DNA of 64,000 nucleotides from Fragilariopsis cylindrus CCMP1102 (taxonomy: Eukaryota; Bacillariophyta; Bacillariophyceae; Bacillariales; Bacillariaceae), in contig FMBT01000291.1 in NCBI GenBank assembly GCA_900095095.1, positions 558,001 to 622,000 of the forward strand. The letters are read 5' to 3'. Below the pieces are notes generated by a model. That model made no database searches. It was not told the origin of the DNA and saw nothing but the letters and a program-made list of their open reading frames with translations. Shown here piece after piece: positions 40,574-50,597 of the stretch. Position numbers and translations under genes: made by a program. The first letter of the stretch is position 1. Each line of letters opens with the position of its first letter.

Positions 40574-42463
40574 TTAGACTGCAATAATTGCATCATCATC
40601 GGAAAGGAAATCCATATCAAGCGCATTAGAACGGGCGACTAAGTTCACAGCGTCAACGGCTGCCTCTTCGTTTGGTTCTACACAAATTTGCATCGAAATG
40701 TTTTTAGATTTTGCCATCTCGGCTCGTTTGATCCTACGAGAGTCAGAATTCTTCCGGTTGTGATAACGATTCTTGATAGAGTTCTCCGATCGCCCAGGGA
40801 TACATTTACGAATTTCAGACCACTTGTTCCCAACAATACGCTGGTACTGGAATAGAATATCATCCTCCTCCTTGGTCCATGGCGTTTTCTTCAAACGAGG
40901 GTCCAAGAAGTTTACGTAACGTTCACGAATTGAATCTCCCACACGACCAGGAAGCTGGTGAGCAATATCTCTCCATGGGAATCCTTCCAGGACCATTCTC
41001 TGAACGACCCTATCCTCGCCAGGCTTCCAGTTTCCACGAATTAGTCCACGTTGGAGATGCTGTTAGATGATGTAGAAAAAAAAAATTAGGTCAGGTGAAA
41101 GTAGATTATTGTTTTAAAGGGAATATAGTCGATGCAACGCTTTCAACACAACGAGCAAGCAATTAAAAGAGCTGGCTTACATTATTAAATCGGTTCTTGC
41201 ACTGTGTCCCTGATCGATTTTTTCTGAAATATTTTCCTGAAATTTCCTTCCAAATAGTCCTGCCTCCACCCTCTAGAGCGACGGCGTTGCGAAGAGTGTC
41301 GTCCTCCTCTTTGGTCCAATGTTTGTGTCTGGTTGAAGAAGCGCTAAGTTTTGAATCCACTTTATTGGACGCCAATGATGGAAACATTGATTGAGTGACA
41401 GCCATCTTGTTCTTATCGATCCATTGGTTGTTTATGGTGACAGAGGCACTGACTGTTACATCAGGTTCACAAGTCGTGCTGTTGCTAGGATCGGTAAAGG
41501 CACGGTTCTTCGACCGGAAAAGTGTGGAACCGGAAGGATTAGATGACATACTCAAGTGGTTGACGTAGGAAGATGGGCCATCGGGTCGTTCTGGATTCTG
41601 GTTGTCAATCACATCAAGATTTTCTTCTAACTCATCTAAATCGAATAGCGTATGATCACCATCATCGCCACCTACGATCAAGCCAAGATCATGCATATTG
41701 TCCTTAGAAAAATTGTCACAATTTTTTTCATTATATGGCACTCTCCCTCCACCACATCGTGCACCGTCCATCATATCATAGCCGTTTCTTCCTGTACGGG
41801 AAGGTCTTTCAACATTAGCACTTGCGTGATATGGTAATGATTTGCGACTTGTCGTTAGACCCATTTCGACATCACTTCGTTTTTCAAGAAAGCCTCCAGA
41901 ATTCTATTTGAAAAGGAAAGGATCCCGATGAGAAAGAACAGTATTGAATATGTTAGCTGTAATTGCGTGCATGAATGAATGTATCATTAGTATTGCTTTC
42001 CTCACACACACACACACACACACACACACTCCTCCCTTTGACTTACTTTGTGGGTTTCCTTGCTATTGTCTTCACCGAACTGCGAACGACGACGACGACC
42101 TTCGTGAAGTCGAAAGTGACGCGACGTCGTACAATTATTGGCATGGTCGTGATAATCCAAGCTCCCAAATCTATTATTCAAGCTATCAAATGTATCCGAC
42201 TTCTTGATGGCGTGTTGCGAGAGAATGGTCTCCTTCGAAATAGAATTCGAGGAAATAGATGTAACTGGATCAGGACGAGCGCAATTGTTGTTGTTGTTGT
42301 GAAGGTGGGTAGTTGGGCGACGAATCATGGTATTGGGAGTAAATAGATGTGTACGGTAGCTGGTTGGTTGGTTGGTCGGTCGATCGATCCTGATGATCGG
42401 TGAGGATGTAGGATATAGCACTGGCTTTGAAACAGATGATGCAGGAGGGATTTGTGTCGGTTT
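40574..42463 (-). CDS. Three-repeat MYB transcription factor
   Basis: Three exons are supported: 42047-42463 (5' end uncertain), 41181-41903 and 40574-41059. Introns are 143 and 121 bp, donors GTAAGT and GTAAGC, acceptors ATAG and ACAG, all phase 0. A further 5' exon is likely because 42463 follows a TTTTTAG acceptor and no upstream ATG is in frame; an internal ATG at about 42328 is the alternative start. The product is at least about 540 residues. The last 230 residues hold three MYB repeats: HKHWTKEEDDTLRNAV...WKEISGKYF, then GNWKPGEDRVVQRMV..FPWRDIAHQLPGR, then TPWTKEEDDILFQYQ..NKWSEIRKCIPGRSENSIKNRYHNR. The third is the best conserved recognition helix. This three-repeat layout is like animal and plant 3R-MYB cell-cycle regulators. 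The N-terminal half is low in complexity. A CA dinucleotide run (42003-42029) lies in the first intron. Confidence 0.85.
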
Positions 42464-43257
42464 CTAAAAATGAGATGATCCGTTTCTTTTTGTTCCTTCT
42501 TGAAATATTACACGAATGTGAGGCGAGAGGAAGAAATCACACAAAGAGAGCGGTTGCTCAAAAAGTCATGGTTTTATTTTATTTTTGACGTATTTTTGAG
42601 TTGATTTTGATTCCAGAGACCCCGACTCGAATCGACCGATGTAGCTGTCGCGAATCATTGTGAGGTAATGTATTTGAATCTGCTTTTGTACATAATAGTT
42701 CTCTCCCTTGTTATCGATAGCAGGGGAAATTTCAATGATTACGGATTCTTGATATCATTGTCATGTTGATTTTGTTAATCGTCATCAGCTTTGTGCATTT
42801 ATTATTTATTATTTTATCTTGATTTTGAGTTTGAGTTTGAGTTTTGGTAATAGTATCTCATATCTTTGTATCATAGGTACGTTGTATACTTTAATACCTT
42901 CAGCCTACCGTATATTGTTCGTACGATTACTAAAAAAAGTAAAGTACACGACTGAAAGTCAAAACGCCTCTATCTTTTCCATCACAAAAAGAAGTCAAAA
43001 ATGAATAAAACTAAAACGAAAAGCACTTCTCACATTTTGTGCTTCATCATCAGACCATGTAGACGATCATCGCCGCAAAACCCGAAATTCTTCTCTCGAT
43101 ACATGAAAAGGATTGCCTCATAAAAATCAATCATAGCTTCATTGACAACATTTTGCATTCTTCTCCTTCTACAATTTTTGATTCAAACACGACATTTCTA
43201 AACGTTTGTTCATAATACCATCCTTCATAGTTCCGTTCATCGATTCAGTCAACCAAG
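42464..43257. promoter_or_regulatory. Divergent 5' region between the MYB gene and an unknown gene
   Basis: About 0.8 kb between two divergent genes. A short 5' exon of the MYB gene probably lies here but I could not place it. A TTGAGTTTGAGTTTGAGTTT repeat is at about 42819-42845. No other gene is supported. Confidence 0.35.
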
Positions 43258-44277
43258 ATGCAGACCCCAACGAATAATCACAATGCATCGCTTCATCAGC
43301 CGGTGTTTTCTTCTAGCGTTCGTGAGACGAAGCGTTCGTCTGCTCTTCCTGCTTCTACGATAAGATTGTTGGTCAATGCGCCCATGATCGACACCCCAGA
43401 AACCGAAAAGAACATGAGAAATGATCTCCGATATCTAATGATCGCGGACATGATCGACACCCCTGAGTCCGACAGGAACGAACCACTCCTCCTTGATGTA
43501 ACATATTTCTCTACCTTCAATTTTGATGACCACGACCATATGATTTGCCATCAGGAAAAGACGAACGGCAACGACTTGTTCAACAAGAAATCCATTATGC
43601 ATTCTATCCGCGAGGCCAAGACGATGAAAATCAGCAATACATCTCGTACATCTCACTCTATCTCCGAGGCCAAGACGATGAAAATCAACAATATATCTGG
43701 TAAATCTCGTGAAGGTGCCAGCATGAACCCGACTAAATTGTTCTCGTCTAGTATGATGAAGGTTAAGAAAGTCATCAATTGGCAGGACAAAGTTCCGATT
43801 TCTGTCTTATTCCAGAAGAAGGCAAAGCGCGTTGGGGGGAAACGACATGTTGGGCGATCCCTGGTACGTTCGGATAATTTACACAAGAAAATACGCCTGG
43901 CCATTACGCCAACTCAGACGATTGCAAGTGATGAAGCCATAACGTTAACACCACATCCATTCAAGACTCCCAAACAAATGAATGATATTCATTTACCCCC
44001 GTCCGCAGTGTTCGTTGGTAAAAATATGGAACCTGTGAGTGAGATTGCTTGTCGCAGCAGACGAACATCCTTTCCCGATCTAGCTGGAATTTCGCCAAAC
44101 GTTAATGGTAGTTTGTCATTGATCGATTTGATGACGATCGATGAAGTTTGTCCAGATGGAAATATTAACGATGCTGACAAGAGGGATTGCCTAAATGAAG
44201 ACCCTCTACGCGATGATGATGATATGAATAAGGAGGCTGGCTCCACCGAAAAGATTTTACATGTTGCTTTCGTTTAA
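43258..44277 (+). CDS. Hypothetical protein with internal short repeats
   Basis: A 339-residue single-exon frame from an ATG at 43258. I recognise no domain. Two short repeats are visible. APMIDTPETEKNMRNDLRYLMI is echoed by ADMIDTPESDRNEPL, and SIREAKTMKISNTS is echoed by SISEAKTMKINNIS. The middle is basic (KKVINWQDKVPISVLFQKKAKRVGGKRH) and the C-terminus is acidic. There is no signal peptide or membrane segment. TP/SP sites such as IDTPE, TLTPH and FKTPK suggest proline-directed phosphorylation. Together these point to a soluble, possibly nuclear regulatory protein, but that is inference. Confidence 0.6.
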   Translation: MQTPTNNHNASLHQPVFSSSVRETKRSSALPASTIRLLVNAPMIDTPETEKNMRNDLRYLMIADMIDTPESDRNEPLLLDVTYFSTFNFDDHDHMICHQEKTNGNDLFNKKSIMHSIREAKTMKISNTSRTSHSISEAKTMKINNISGKSREGASMNPTKLFSSSMMKVKKVINWQDKVPISVLFQKKAKRVGGKRHVGRSLVRSDNLHKKIRLAITPTQTIASDEAITLTPHPFKTPKQMNDIHLPPSAVFVGKNMEPVSEIACRSRRTSFPDLAGISPNVNGSLSLIDLMTIDEVCPDGNINDADKRDCLNEDPLRDDDDMNKEAGSTEKILHVAFV

Positions 44278-44698
44278 AAAGATTCCAACAGGTAAATATT
44301 GATGTCCATATTCTATTAAAGTTTCCCAAGGTTCGGAAATCGACAGGACCTCAAGAATACTGATACCAACGGCGTAAACAAAGCATAAATAAGTTAGTCA
44401 TAGGACTAGCAGTTAACTAATTAATGAAAGGGAACTTCTTTTTAGAATCAAATTTGAACCAATTATACGTAGTCATAGTAGTAGTTAATAGTAAATATAA
44501 ATCAAGAATTATTGTTGTAGTAATGTAACTTCTCAAACAAACTTACGACTCTCCTTTCAACTTGCGCCACTATTATATGGCCGCGAGTCATGAATGATAG
44601 TTGACATGATATGTAGTAGTATATTGATTTCGTAATACTATCATTTGATATAGCGTTTGATATGCATTTTTCAGATATCTTTTATTGTTTTTGTTGTT
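44278..44698. other. Convergent 3' spacer
   Basis: These 421 bp lie between convergent genes. No coding frame, RNA gene or repeat is evident. Confidence 0.4.
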
Positions 44699-45539
44699 CT
44701 ATTTAAAGATATTCTTGAGTCCATCTAACGGTCCTTTGTTTTCGACAGGATCCACTTGATGGATAATTTTAGCCTTATCTTCGGGTAAACCAGTGTAGGA
44801 TAATCTGTAACCAAATTCCATATCAGACCGAGCTTTTCTTAGTTGTGGATAAGCTCTGATAACTGTTTCTTTGAGCTGATCAAGGTCACTGTATAACGAT
44901 CCAGCAATACCACCATCGAGTTGATTCTTGGAAATTCCTGATAACCATCCATCCTCCGAATATGATTTTGATAATGCAGCCGAACGTTCATCACCTTTGA
45001 AACTACCACATGGGTACCAAATCTGTTTTGTGTTGTTTGTGTTTATGCGTGTATTTGAAGGTGTCAAAATAATTATGATTATTATTTTTAAATTTGAATG
45101 TTAGATCTATTCGTTCACGTAAAAAAGCGAAAACAAGACAACAGAACTATTATATACGTATATCTTTTTGAACAACGAACACACATACCTTTTTAGCTTT
45201 AGTACGAACGAATAAATTAAAAACGGGGAAACCATCTTCACCAGGCCTAGATGCATCCATCATAGCTTTTTGCTGTTCATTCATTTCTGCTTGTCGTTTG
45301 TATTGACCACGCATTGCAGGCGGGACATTCGATTTTCCTTTTTTCATGGACATTGTTGATCCATTCTGAACAACAATGATTGATTTTGAGCTTGTAGAAG
45401 ATGATGATGTTACTAGACTTCTTCCCCCGAACGATGACGATGTGGAAGATGATGTCCATGCATCTACAACCAATGTTGTGGAATACAGCGCAAGAAGCGC
45501 AGAACCTAAGATAATATAAAGTGACGAAAAAGGAGACAT
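44699..45539 (-). CDS. HHL1-like (DUF6523) plastid protein
   Basis: Exon 1 is 45189-45539 and exon 2 is 44699-45022. The intron is 166 bp (GTATGT to CAG), phase 0, and the product is 224 residues. The N-terminus is a signal peptide ending VVDAWTSSS, compatible with the diatom plastid import signal. The core after the splice reads FPVFNLFVRTKAKK-IWYPCGSFKGDERSAALS, then LDGGIAGSLYSDLDQLKETVIRAYPQLRK and DMEFGYRLSY. This is the pattern of HHL1-like chloroplast proteins. Arabidopsis HHL1 protects photosystem II under high light. No membrane helix is obvious in the mature part. The family call is by motif order; a photoprotective role is inferred. Confidence 0.7.
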
Positions 45540-45916
45540 CGTGTATAGGTGTGTATTGAATTGTTTCGATTGAAGGGAGATATATTATTCCTTGGTGCTG
45601 TTATTGAATCTATTGTGATGACAATCACTACTTGGCGTTTGTTGATGATTTGTAATACGATTGCTTGATAGATTCAGTTATTCTGCCGAGCCTTCGATCG
45701 TCGTGTGAGTTGTTAGAGAGAACGTGGAGCGGTATGTTTCAAAACCGATGCACAGGACAGACGTATCTGACGTCAGATTTTTGTGTCACACATCAAAACA
45801 TTTTTTGAGGTAAAGCCGCGATTTCGCAATGACAGCGATGTATTTGATTTATCTACAGTATGCACAATTTTTGTATCTATTTTATTATTGAGAGGTTGTT
45901 TGATGTCGGCGTCAAA
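45540..45916. promoter_or_regulatory. Divergent 5' region between the HHL1-like and GST genes
   Basis: This short stretch separates two divergent genes that both encode predicted plastid-targeted proteins. It contains palindromic TCTGACGTCAGA at about 45767-45778. That is a TGACGTCA cAMP-response-element-type core, the bZIP site found in light- and CO2-responsive diatom promoters. Regulatory function is inferred. Confidence 0.4.
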
Positions 45917-46849
45917 ATGATGATCCACTTGTCGAAGCGCCTAGCGGCATTCTTATACATATCATTGTTACTTCTATCATTATTATCGATTGTACAGATA
46001 GCTGATTCGTTCACGTTGACTATGATGTCAAAACCTACTTCGTCGCCGTCGTCGTCGTCGTCGGGCGGTGGTGGTGGGATGAAGAACAGCAAAAAATCAA
46101 TACCGTCGTCGTCGTCGTCGTCGTCCGAAATTTTATTCGTCACGAATAAAATGTGTCCATTTGCACAAAAGGCATGGATTGCTTTGGAGGCAGCTAATAT
46201 TTCATACAAGTTAGAACAAGTTTCTTTGTATGGACCAGGTGGTAAACCTGATTGGTTTTGGAAACTTAATCCTAAAGGTCAAGTACCGATTCTGCAAGTC
46301 ATTAATAATAATAATGATGATAATAATTATAATAATAACAACAACAACAACAACAACAACGATAATAATGATTATATCATTGCAGATTCGGATCAAATTT
46401 TAGATGAAATAGGTATGGTAATGGTAAATACTTCACATAAAAATAAACAGTCATCATCTGTAGTATCTTCTAAGACTTCCAAATTGTTCGTCGTTCATTC
46501 TGACGACGAGGCCGCCGCTGCTGTTAAAATCAATACATTTCGATCTACGTTAAATGAATTTCTTCCAATAGGAAAAGAAGCTGTATTAGGAGGTGGAGAT
46601 AGAAAACGAATGTGGAAGAAATTAAAAGAAATTGACAATCTATTAGGAGAAGAAGGGCCGTATGTATTAGATGACAAACTAACCATCGCTGATTGTGCAG
46701 CATTTCCTTTCTTATGGAGAATAAATGAAGAATTTTCGACGGGTTGGAAAGATAATGATTGCGAAAAAATTCCTATATGGCTTGATTATTGCTCAAAACA
46801 ACCGCCATTTGCCAATAGTATAGAATCGTCATGGTGGTGGTGGTGGTAG
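45917..46849 (+). CDS. Glutathione S-transferase-like protein, probably plastid-targeted
   Basis: The frame is open from an ATG at 45860. The second pair of Met codons (45917) places a signal peptide at the N-terminus (LAAFLYISLLLLSLLSIV), followed by IADSFTLTM, an ASAF-like motif, so I prefer that start (310 residues). The thioredoxin-fold domain begins EILFVTNKMCPFAQKAWIALEAANISYKLEQV and includes NPKGQVPILQV and ADSDQILDEI, the usual cis-Pro and acidic glutathione-binding elements. The single Cys in CPFA resembles the omega/DHAR-type active site. The C-terminal helical domain has LTIADCAAFPFLWRI. A long Asn run inserted after VPILQV (about 46304-46370) would interrupt the fold before the binding strand. 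The C-terminus ends in six Trp residues. Reductase or transferase activity is inferred from the family. Confidence 0.8.
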   Translation: MMIHLSKRLAAFLYISLLLLSLLSIVQIADSFTLTMMSKPTSSPSSSSSGGGGGMKNSKKSIPSSSSSSSEILFVTNKMCPFAQKAWIALEAANISYKLEQVSLYGPGGKPDWFWKLNPKGQVPILQVINNNNDDNNYNNNNNNNNNNDNNDYIIADSDQILDEIGMVMVNTSHKNKQSSSVVSSKTSKLFVVHSDDEAAAAVKINTFRSTLNEFLPIGKEAVLGGGDRKRMWKKLKEIDNLLGEEGPYVLDDKLTIADCAAFPFLWRINEEFSTGWKDNDCEKIPIWLDYCSKQPPFANSIESSWWWWW

Positions 46850-47762
46850 AAGCACAGTCATAAGGCTACAATACCTTTGTTGTTGTAAAGTTTATGATTC
46901 CGTCCGTGAGTAGCGATGGTTTATCATTACTTTTGGATCGACGAATTGTATTATATTGGATAAAAGCAAGGTAGAACGAATGAAAAAAAGGATACAGAAA
47001 TTGTCACTGTATGAATCAATCAATCTTCCATTCTGAATCTAGAAGTTCTTATTTTGATTGGATGAGCGACAAAGAATATGCTGCATCAAGTTTACTCGAC
47101 ACGAAATAGTCTCCATCTCCTCAGCGCCTCGCCTGTACAAAAAAATCTCATCTACCATCATCTACGGTGTCTATTATTATACATGTTATGATAAAATATC
47201 TGAAGTACAGAAAATAGAAATGTTAGTCCGGAGATTAAAGTACTTCAAGTACCTCTAATCCTATTGCGACGACAAGATACCGAAGATAATAAATAGATGA
47301 GAACATGGAACATTTAATTTTGTAAGTGCTTACTACAGACAATAATGACGGACATTTCATTGAGGAGCAATATGACAGCGTTAAAGTAAATAACAAGTTA
47401 TATCTACTCTAATATTGTGTATTTAGTATTTAGTATTTACGGTAGTCTGCAATGTAAACTTCTATCGAGTTATGATGGGATTCGATTTTTTAAAGTTTTT
47501 AACAAAATTTTATCCATGTCTGAACCCGGAAGTTCGTGCGGAATCCTTTTTATTATTTTGCCGCGCTTTTCGTGAAATTTAAATGTAACAAAAATCTTTA
47601 TCGGTTCACAGTTCACAACATACCCTAAATACTTGCACCAATATACTGTACTACGAAGTACTACGAAGTACTAAGAAGTACTTTTTACAATAACAATAAC
47701 CTTGCATGTCGACAGTAGTGTATTGTACTTTGAATAAGCTTTCGATATAATTGCAGACAAGG
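46850..47762. other. Intergenic stretch with a short tandem repeat
   Basis: No gene is supported in these 0.9 kb. GTACTACGAA is repeated in tandem about three times at 47648-47684, the last unit with a single change. The remainder is AT-rich and should contain the promoter of the next gene. Confidence 0.4.
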
Positions 47763-49046
47763 ATGATTTTCGTTAACGTGTATGCCTTTGCTATAGGACT
47801 AATACTGGTCGGTCTCCATGGTACGGATTGTTTTTCGGTGCCGACGTTGATGGGACGATCGAACAATAATCAAATCTCATTATTGACGATAACGACCCTT
47901 GTGAATGAAGAAAATACTTTCCTTCAACGCGCCAATTCTGGGAGTCGCTATCTTGGAAGAACCGATAGTCTTTTGCGATCGAAATTGCCGGCAACGGCAG
48001 CAGAGGATGAGAATACGGAAGAAGAAACAGAAGAAGATGCAGCAGAAGAAGTAGAATTACTCGACAATAAGAAACTTGCAGGACGCAAGAAGAGATTGAT
48101 CATGGGCTATCAACTTTCATCTTTTGCATATTTAGCAGCATCATCGTTTCATCTTATTAAAGGTGGAAACAATTTTCTATATTACATCTTTGGAGGTGGG
48201 ACCTTTACCGTGGCTGGTATTCTTTACATATTAAAGGGAGCCGCCCAAAATGATCGACTAGGAAGCGACACGTACAAAAGATTAAATCTTTCTATAATTT
48301 TCTACGCATTCGTTCAACAGATATTACCAGCTATGGGTCTGGGATTGTCAGGAAAACTCTTCTTCAAAGGTCCTGCTATATTAACTCTAATAAATGGTAT
48401 CAAAGTGAGTAAAACATATAAAAATAGAATGCATATTGATTGCGATGTGATTTTTTCTTCTTCTGTTCAATCACTGTCAACTTTCTCACTTCAAAATAAA
48501 TTGACTGGAAAATTATTAAACAAACAGGGGTATGGTTACGGATGTCTAGGATGGGACAAAGCAAAGGGCATGAACACTGTATTCTCGGATCTAAAAGAAG
48601 GAATTCTATCGACATTACAAGGTCTGACAGTCGTCAAGGCAAAATCAGCAGGATATATCTTAGGAACCGTCATGCTTGGAATAATGTCTATGGTAAAAGC
48701 GAAAGAATTGTGTACCATGTTGTTCGTTCCGAGCATAGTATCACCGACAACATATTATCAAATTTTCTCACGACTTTCCAGATTGTCTCGTCTTGGTCTG
48801 ATGACAACAATATTGTATACATTAAAAGACGCATCTGATCGAGATCGTTTGAAAGGATCGACATTTATACAATTGAATTTTCTGGCAGCAGCTGCACTTC
48901 TTAGTATGGTATTATATTTATCTCCTTCAATCGGGAAAAGTAATGGACCAACAACTGCATTAGTTATGTTGGCAAGTGGGATTTCCACTATGACATTATG
49001 TCAAGGAGTGTCGAGCTTGAAGGCGAAGAACAACAGTGAACAATAG
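47763..49046 (+). CDS. Multi-pass membrane protein with plastid-type presequence, unrecognised
   Basis: The start is the ATG at 47763. Without splicing the frame gives 427 residues. A likely intron of 123 bp (48405-48527, GTGAGT to AAACAG) is a multiple of three and has no stop. Removing it joins LTLINGIK to GYGYGCLGWDKAKG and gives 386 residues. The N-terminus is a signal peptide followed by GTDCFSVPTL, similar to the plastid import motif, then an acidic Glu-rich linker (EEETEEDAAEEVELL). About eight hydrophobic segments follow in two halves that look alike. Each half contains AY/LLGI...GGGTF or YILKGAAQNDRLGSDTYKRLNL versus YTLKDASDRDRLKGSTFIQLNF, indicating an internal duplication. I recognise no family. 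A plastid envelope or thylakoid membrane location is inferred. Confidence 0.65.
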   Translation: MIFVNVYAFAIGLILVGLHGTDCFSVPTLMGRSNNNQISLLTITTLVNEENTFLQRANSGSRYLGRTDSLLRSKLPATAAEDENTEEETEEDAAEEVELLDNKKLAGRKKRLIMGYQLSSFAYLAASSFHLIKGGNNFLYYIFGGGTFTVAGILYILKGAAQNDRLGSDTYKRLNLSIIFYAFVQQILPAMGLGLSGKLFFKGPAILTLINGIKVSKTYKNRMHIDCDVIFSSSVQSLSTFSLQNKLTGKLLNKQGYGYGCLGWDKAKGMNTVFSDLKEGILSTLQGLTVVKAKSAGYILGTVMLGIMSMVKAKELCTMLFVPSIVSPTTYYQIFSRLSRLSRLGLMTTILYTLKDASDRDRLKGSTFIQLNFLAAAALLSMVLYLSPSIGKSNGPTTALVMLASGISTMTLCQGVSSLKAKNNSEQ

Positions 49047-49108
49047 GAAAATTGTGTTTCAAAATAATACTGTAAAAATAAATATATATACCACAAAAAT
49101 GCTATATC

Positions 49109-50034
49109 TTAAATCAGAAATGCTCCTTGAAGTCCTTCCCTTAGAGTTGATTCCATATATCTTGGAACTCTTAAAAATGTTGGGGCTTTCACCAATACTT
49201 GCATATCGCCTTCCAAAGCATCTTCTAATGACATTTTACCACAGTCGATTCCATCTACAATCAATGTCTTGCTAGTCGTAGAACCGTCATCGTTGGTTGA
49301 TAAGAGAAACCCTCCTTGGTCTGACCACGCGTAATGAATACCATTATCGACGCCGCTAGTTTCTTTATTTCCTCTTTTGTTGTTGTTATTATTTCGATAA
49401 TCAATAGCTGTACCATCTAATGGCCACAACGAAGATGCATTTTTGGTTGTCATACGACGTCCAGTCGTTGCTAGTACTACCGACCCATTACCTGACGGAA
49501 TTTTCTTGGAGAATATTTGTTCAGCAGCATTTATATTACTGATTTTTGATGGCGACGATGTTTTCGATTCTTCTCCTTCGTACAAAAATTTGTAGTCTGA
49601 TGCGACCATTGCATGAAGAAATCTTTTATCGCATGTAGAAGCAATAATTTTCAATGCCTCCTCGACCGAAGACACAGATGTTGTTTTAACGGTGATTCAG
49701 TAGTTCCGGTACTTGTAGTTAGAACGGCTGCTGGAGAACTGTTATTATTTATAGCAAGATTATTTCCTATCGCTTTTATAGAGATAATGGCAGGGGCGCT
49801 AGTAATAGTAGCTCCTGCCAATAGGAGGAGAGAACGCCGATCAAGCGAGGAACTTTGGTCTTCCATTGCTTTCAACGATGATGTACGTTTTCTGTAAGCG
49901 ACAATGCCATATGATGATCCTGCTCTTCTCTGCGTCGAGTGACAAAGCTCGAATGAATTTCCGATGACAACAAGTGCCATCGCCATGGCGATAGTAAGAA
50001 TCTTCGATGGAAGCGATAACGTCTGCACCATCAT
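49109..50034 (-). CDS. Putative thylakoid-lumen protein with twin-arginine signal, frame-broken once
   Basis: An ATG at 50034 opens a frame with a signal peptide (ILTIAMAMALVVIGNSFELC). A twin-arginine signal follows at about residues 65-85 (LDRRSLLLLAGATITSAPA), as in proteins moved into the thylakoid lumen by the Tat pathway. That frame stops at 49651. The rest is in another frame and reads TTSVSSVEEALKIIASTCDKRFLHAMVASDYKFLYEG. It continues with GIHYAWSDQGGFLLSTND and FLRVPRYMESTLREGLQGAFLI to the stop at 49109. One missing base at the AAAA run near 49690 joins them into about 307 residues. I do not recognise the mature domain. The stop is only 62 bp from the convergent membrane-protein gene. 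Confidence 0.6.
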
Positions 50035-50597
50035 GAGTGATGACGTTTCAGAAGGTGGAGAATGTCTGTGCGAAAGAAAGTAATAAATGATTCTAGGCTC
50101 TTGCCTGTCGTCAAGTCGATAAATTGTGATACTAGGAGTAATATTTTTTCACCATCACCCTAGCTCACTCTTCACTCTTGCTTATTCTTCATGGATCTGC
50201 ATCATCTGCATGAGCGTATGAATCTGTCAAGAAAGTGAAGAATCAAAAACGTGACTCATTAGCTAGTGACTCAATATCCACACTGACTCGGAATAGCGCG
50301 CAAAATTGTCAAACATACATATTATTAATATATTCTACAGTATTCGCATTTTGCATTACAGTATGGCAAATAGCCATCTCCTCAAGAAGCATAATACCTA
50401 ATTGTTCACTGCTAGCATCCAGATAGTTGATAGTAGCTCCCATAGCCAGCACTTCTCTTACTACAACAATACACGCACGTCACAACACATCGTCCTCGTG
50501 CGTCCAAGCTACACTAATAATATTGCCTCATCCTCGTCGTCGTCGAATTCGAATTCGAACTCATCTATGTCGACTGCTCGTGTTACCAGTCGAAACG
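50035..50597. promoter_or_regulatory. Divergent 5' region
   Basis: These 563 bp lie between the lumen-protein gene and the next plus-strand gene. The plus-strand frame of that gene is open back to about 50427 but without an ATG before 50598, so I treat 50035-50597 as promoter and leader. A GAATTCGAATTCGAA repeat lies at about 50546-50561. Confidence 0.35.

Noticed and set aside
42002-42030. CA dinucleotide run read as a Cys-Val peptide
   Set aside because: It lies inside the first MYB intron after a GTAAGT donor and is a microsatellite, not coding.
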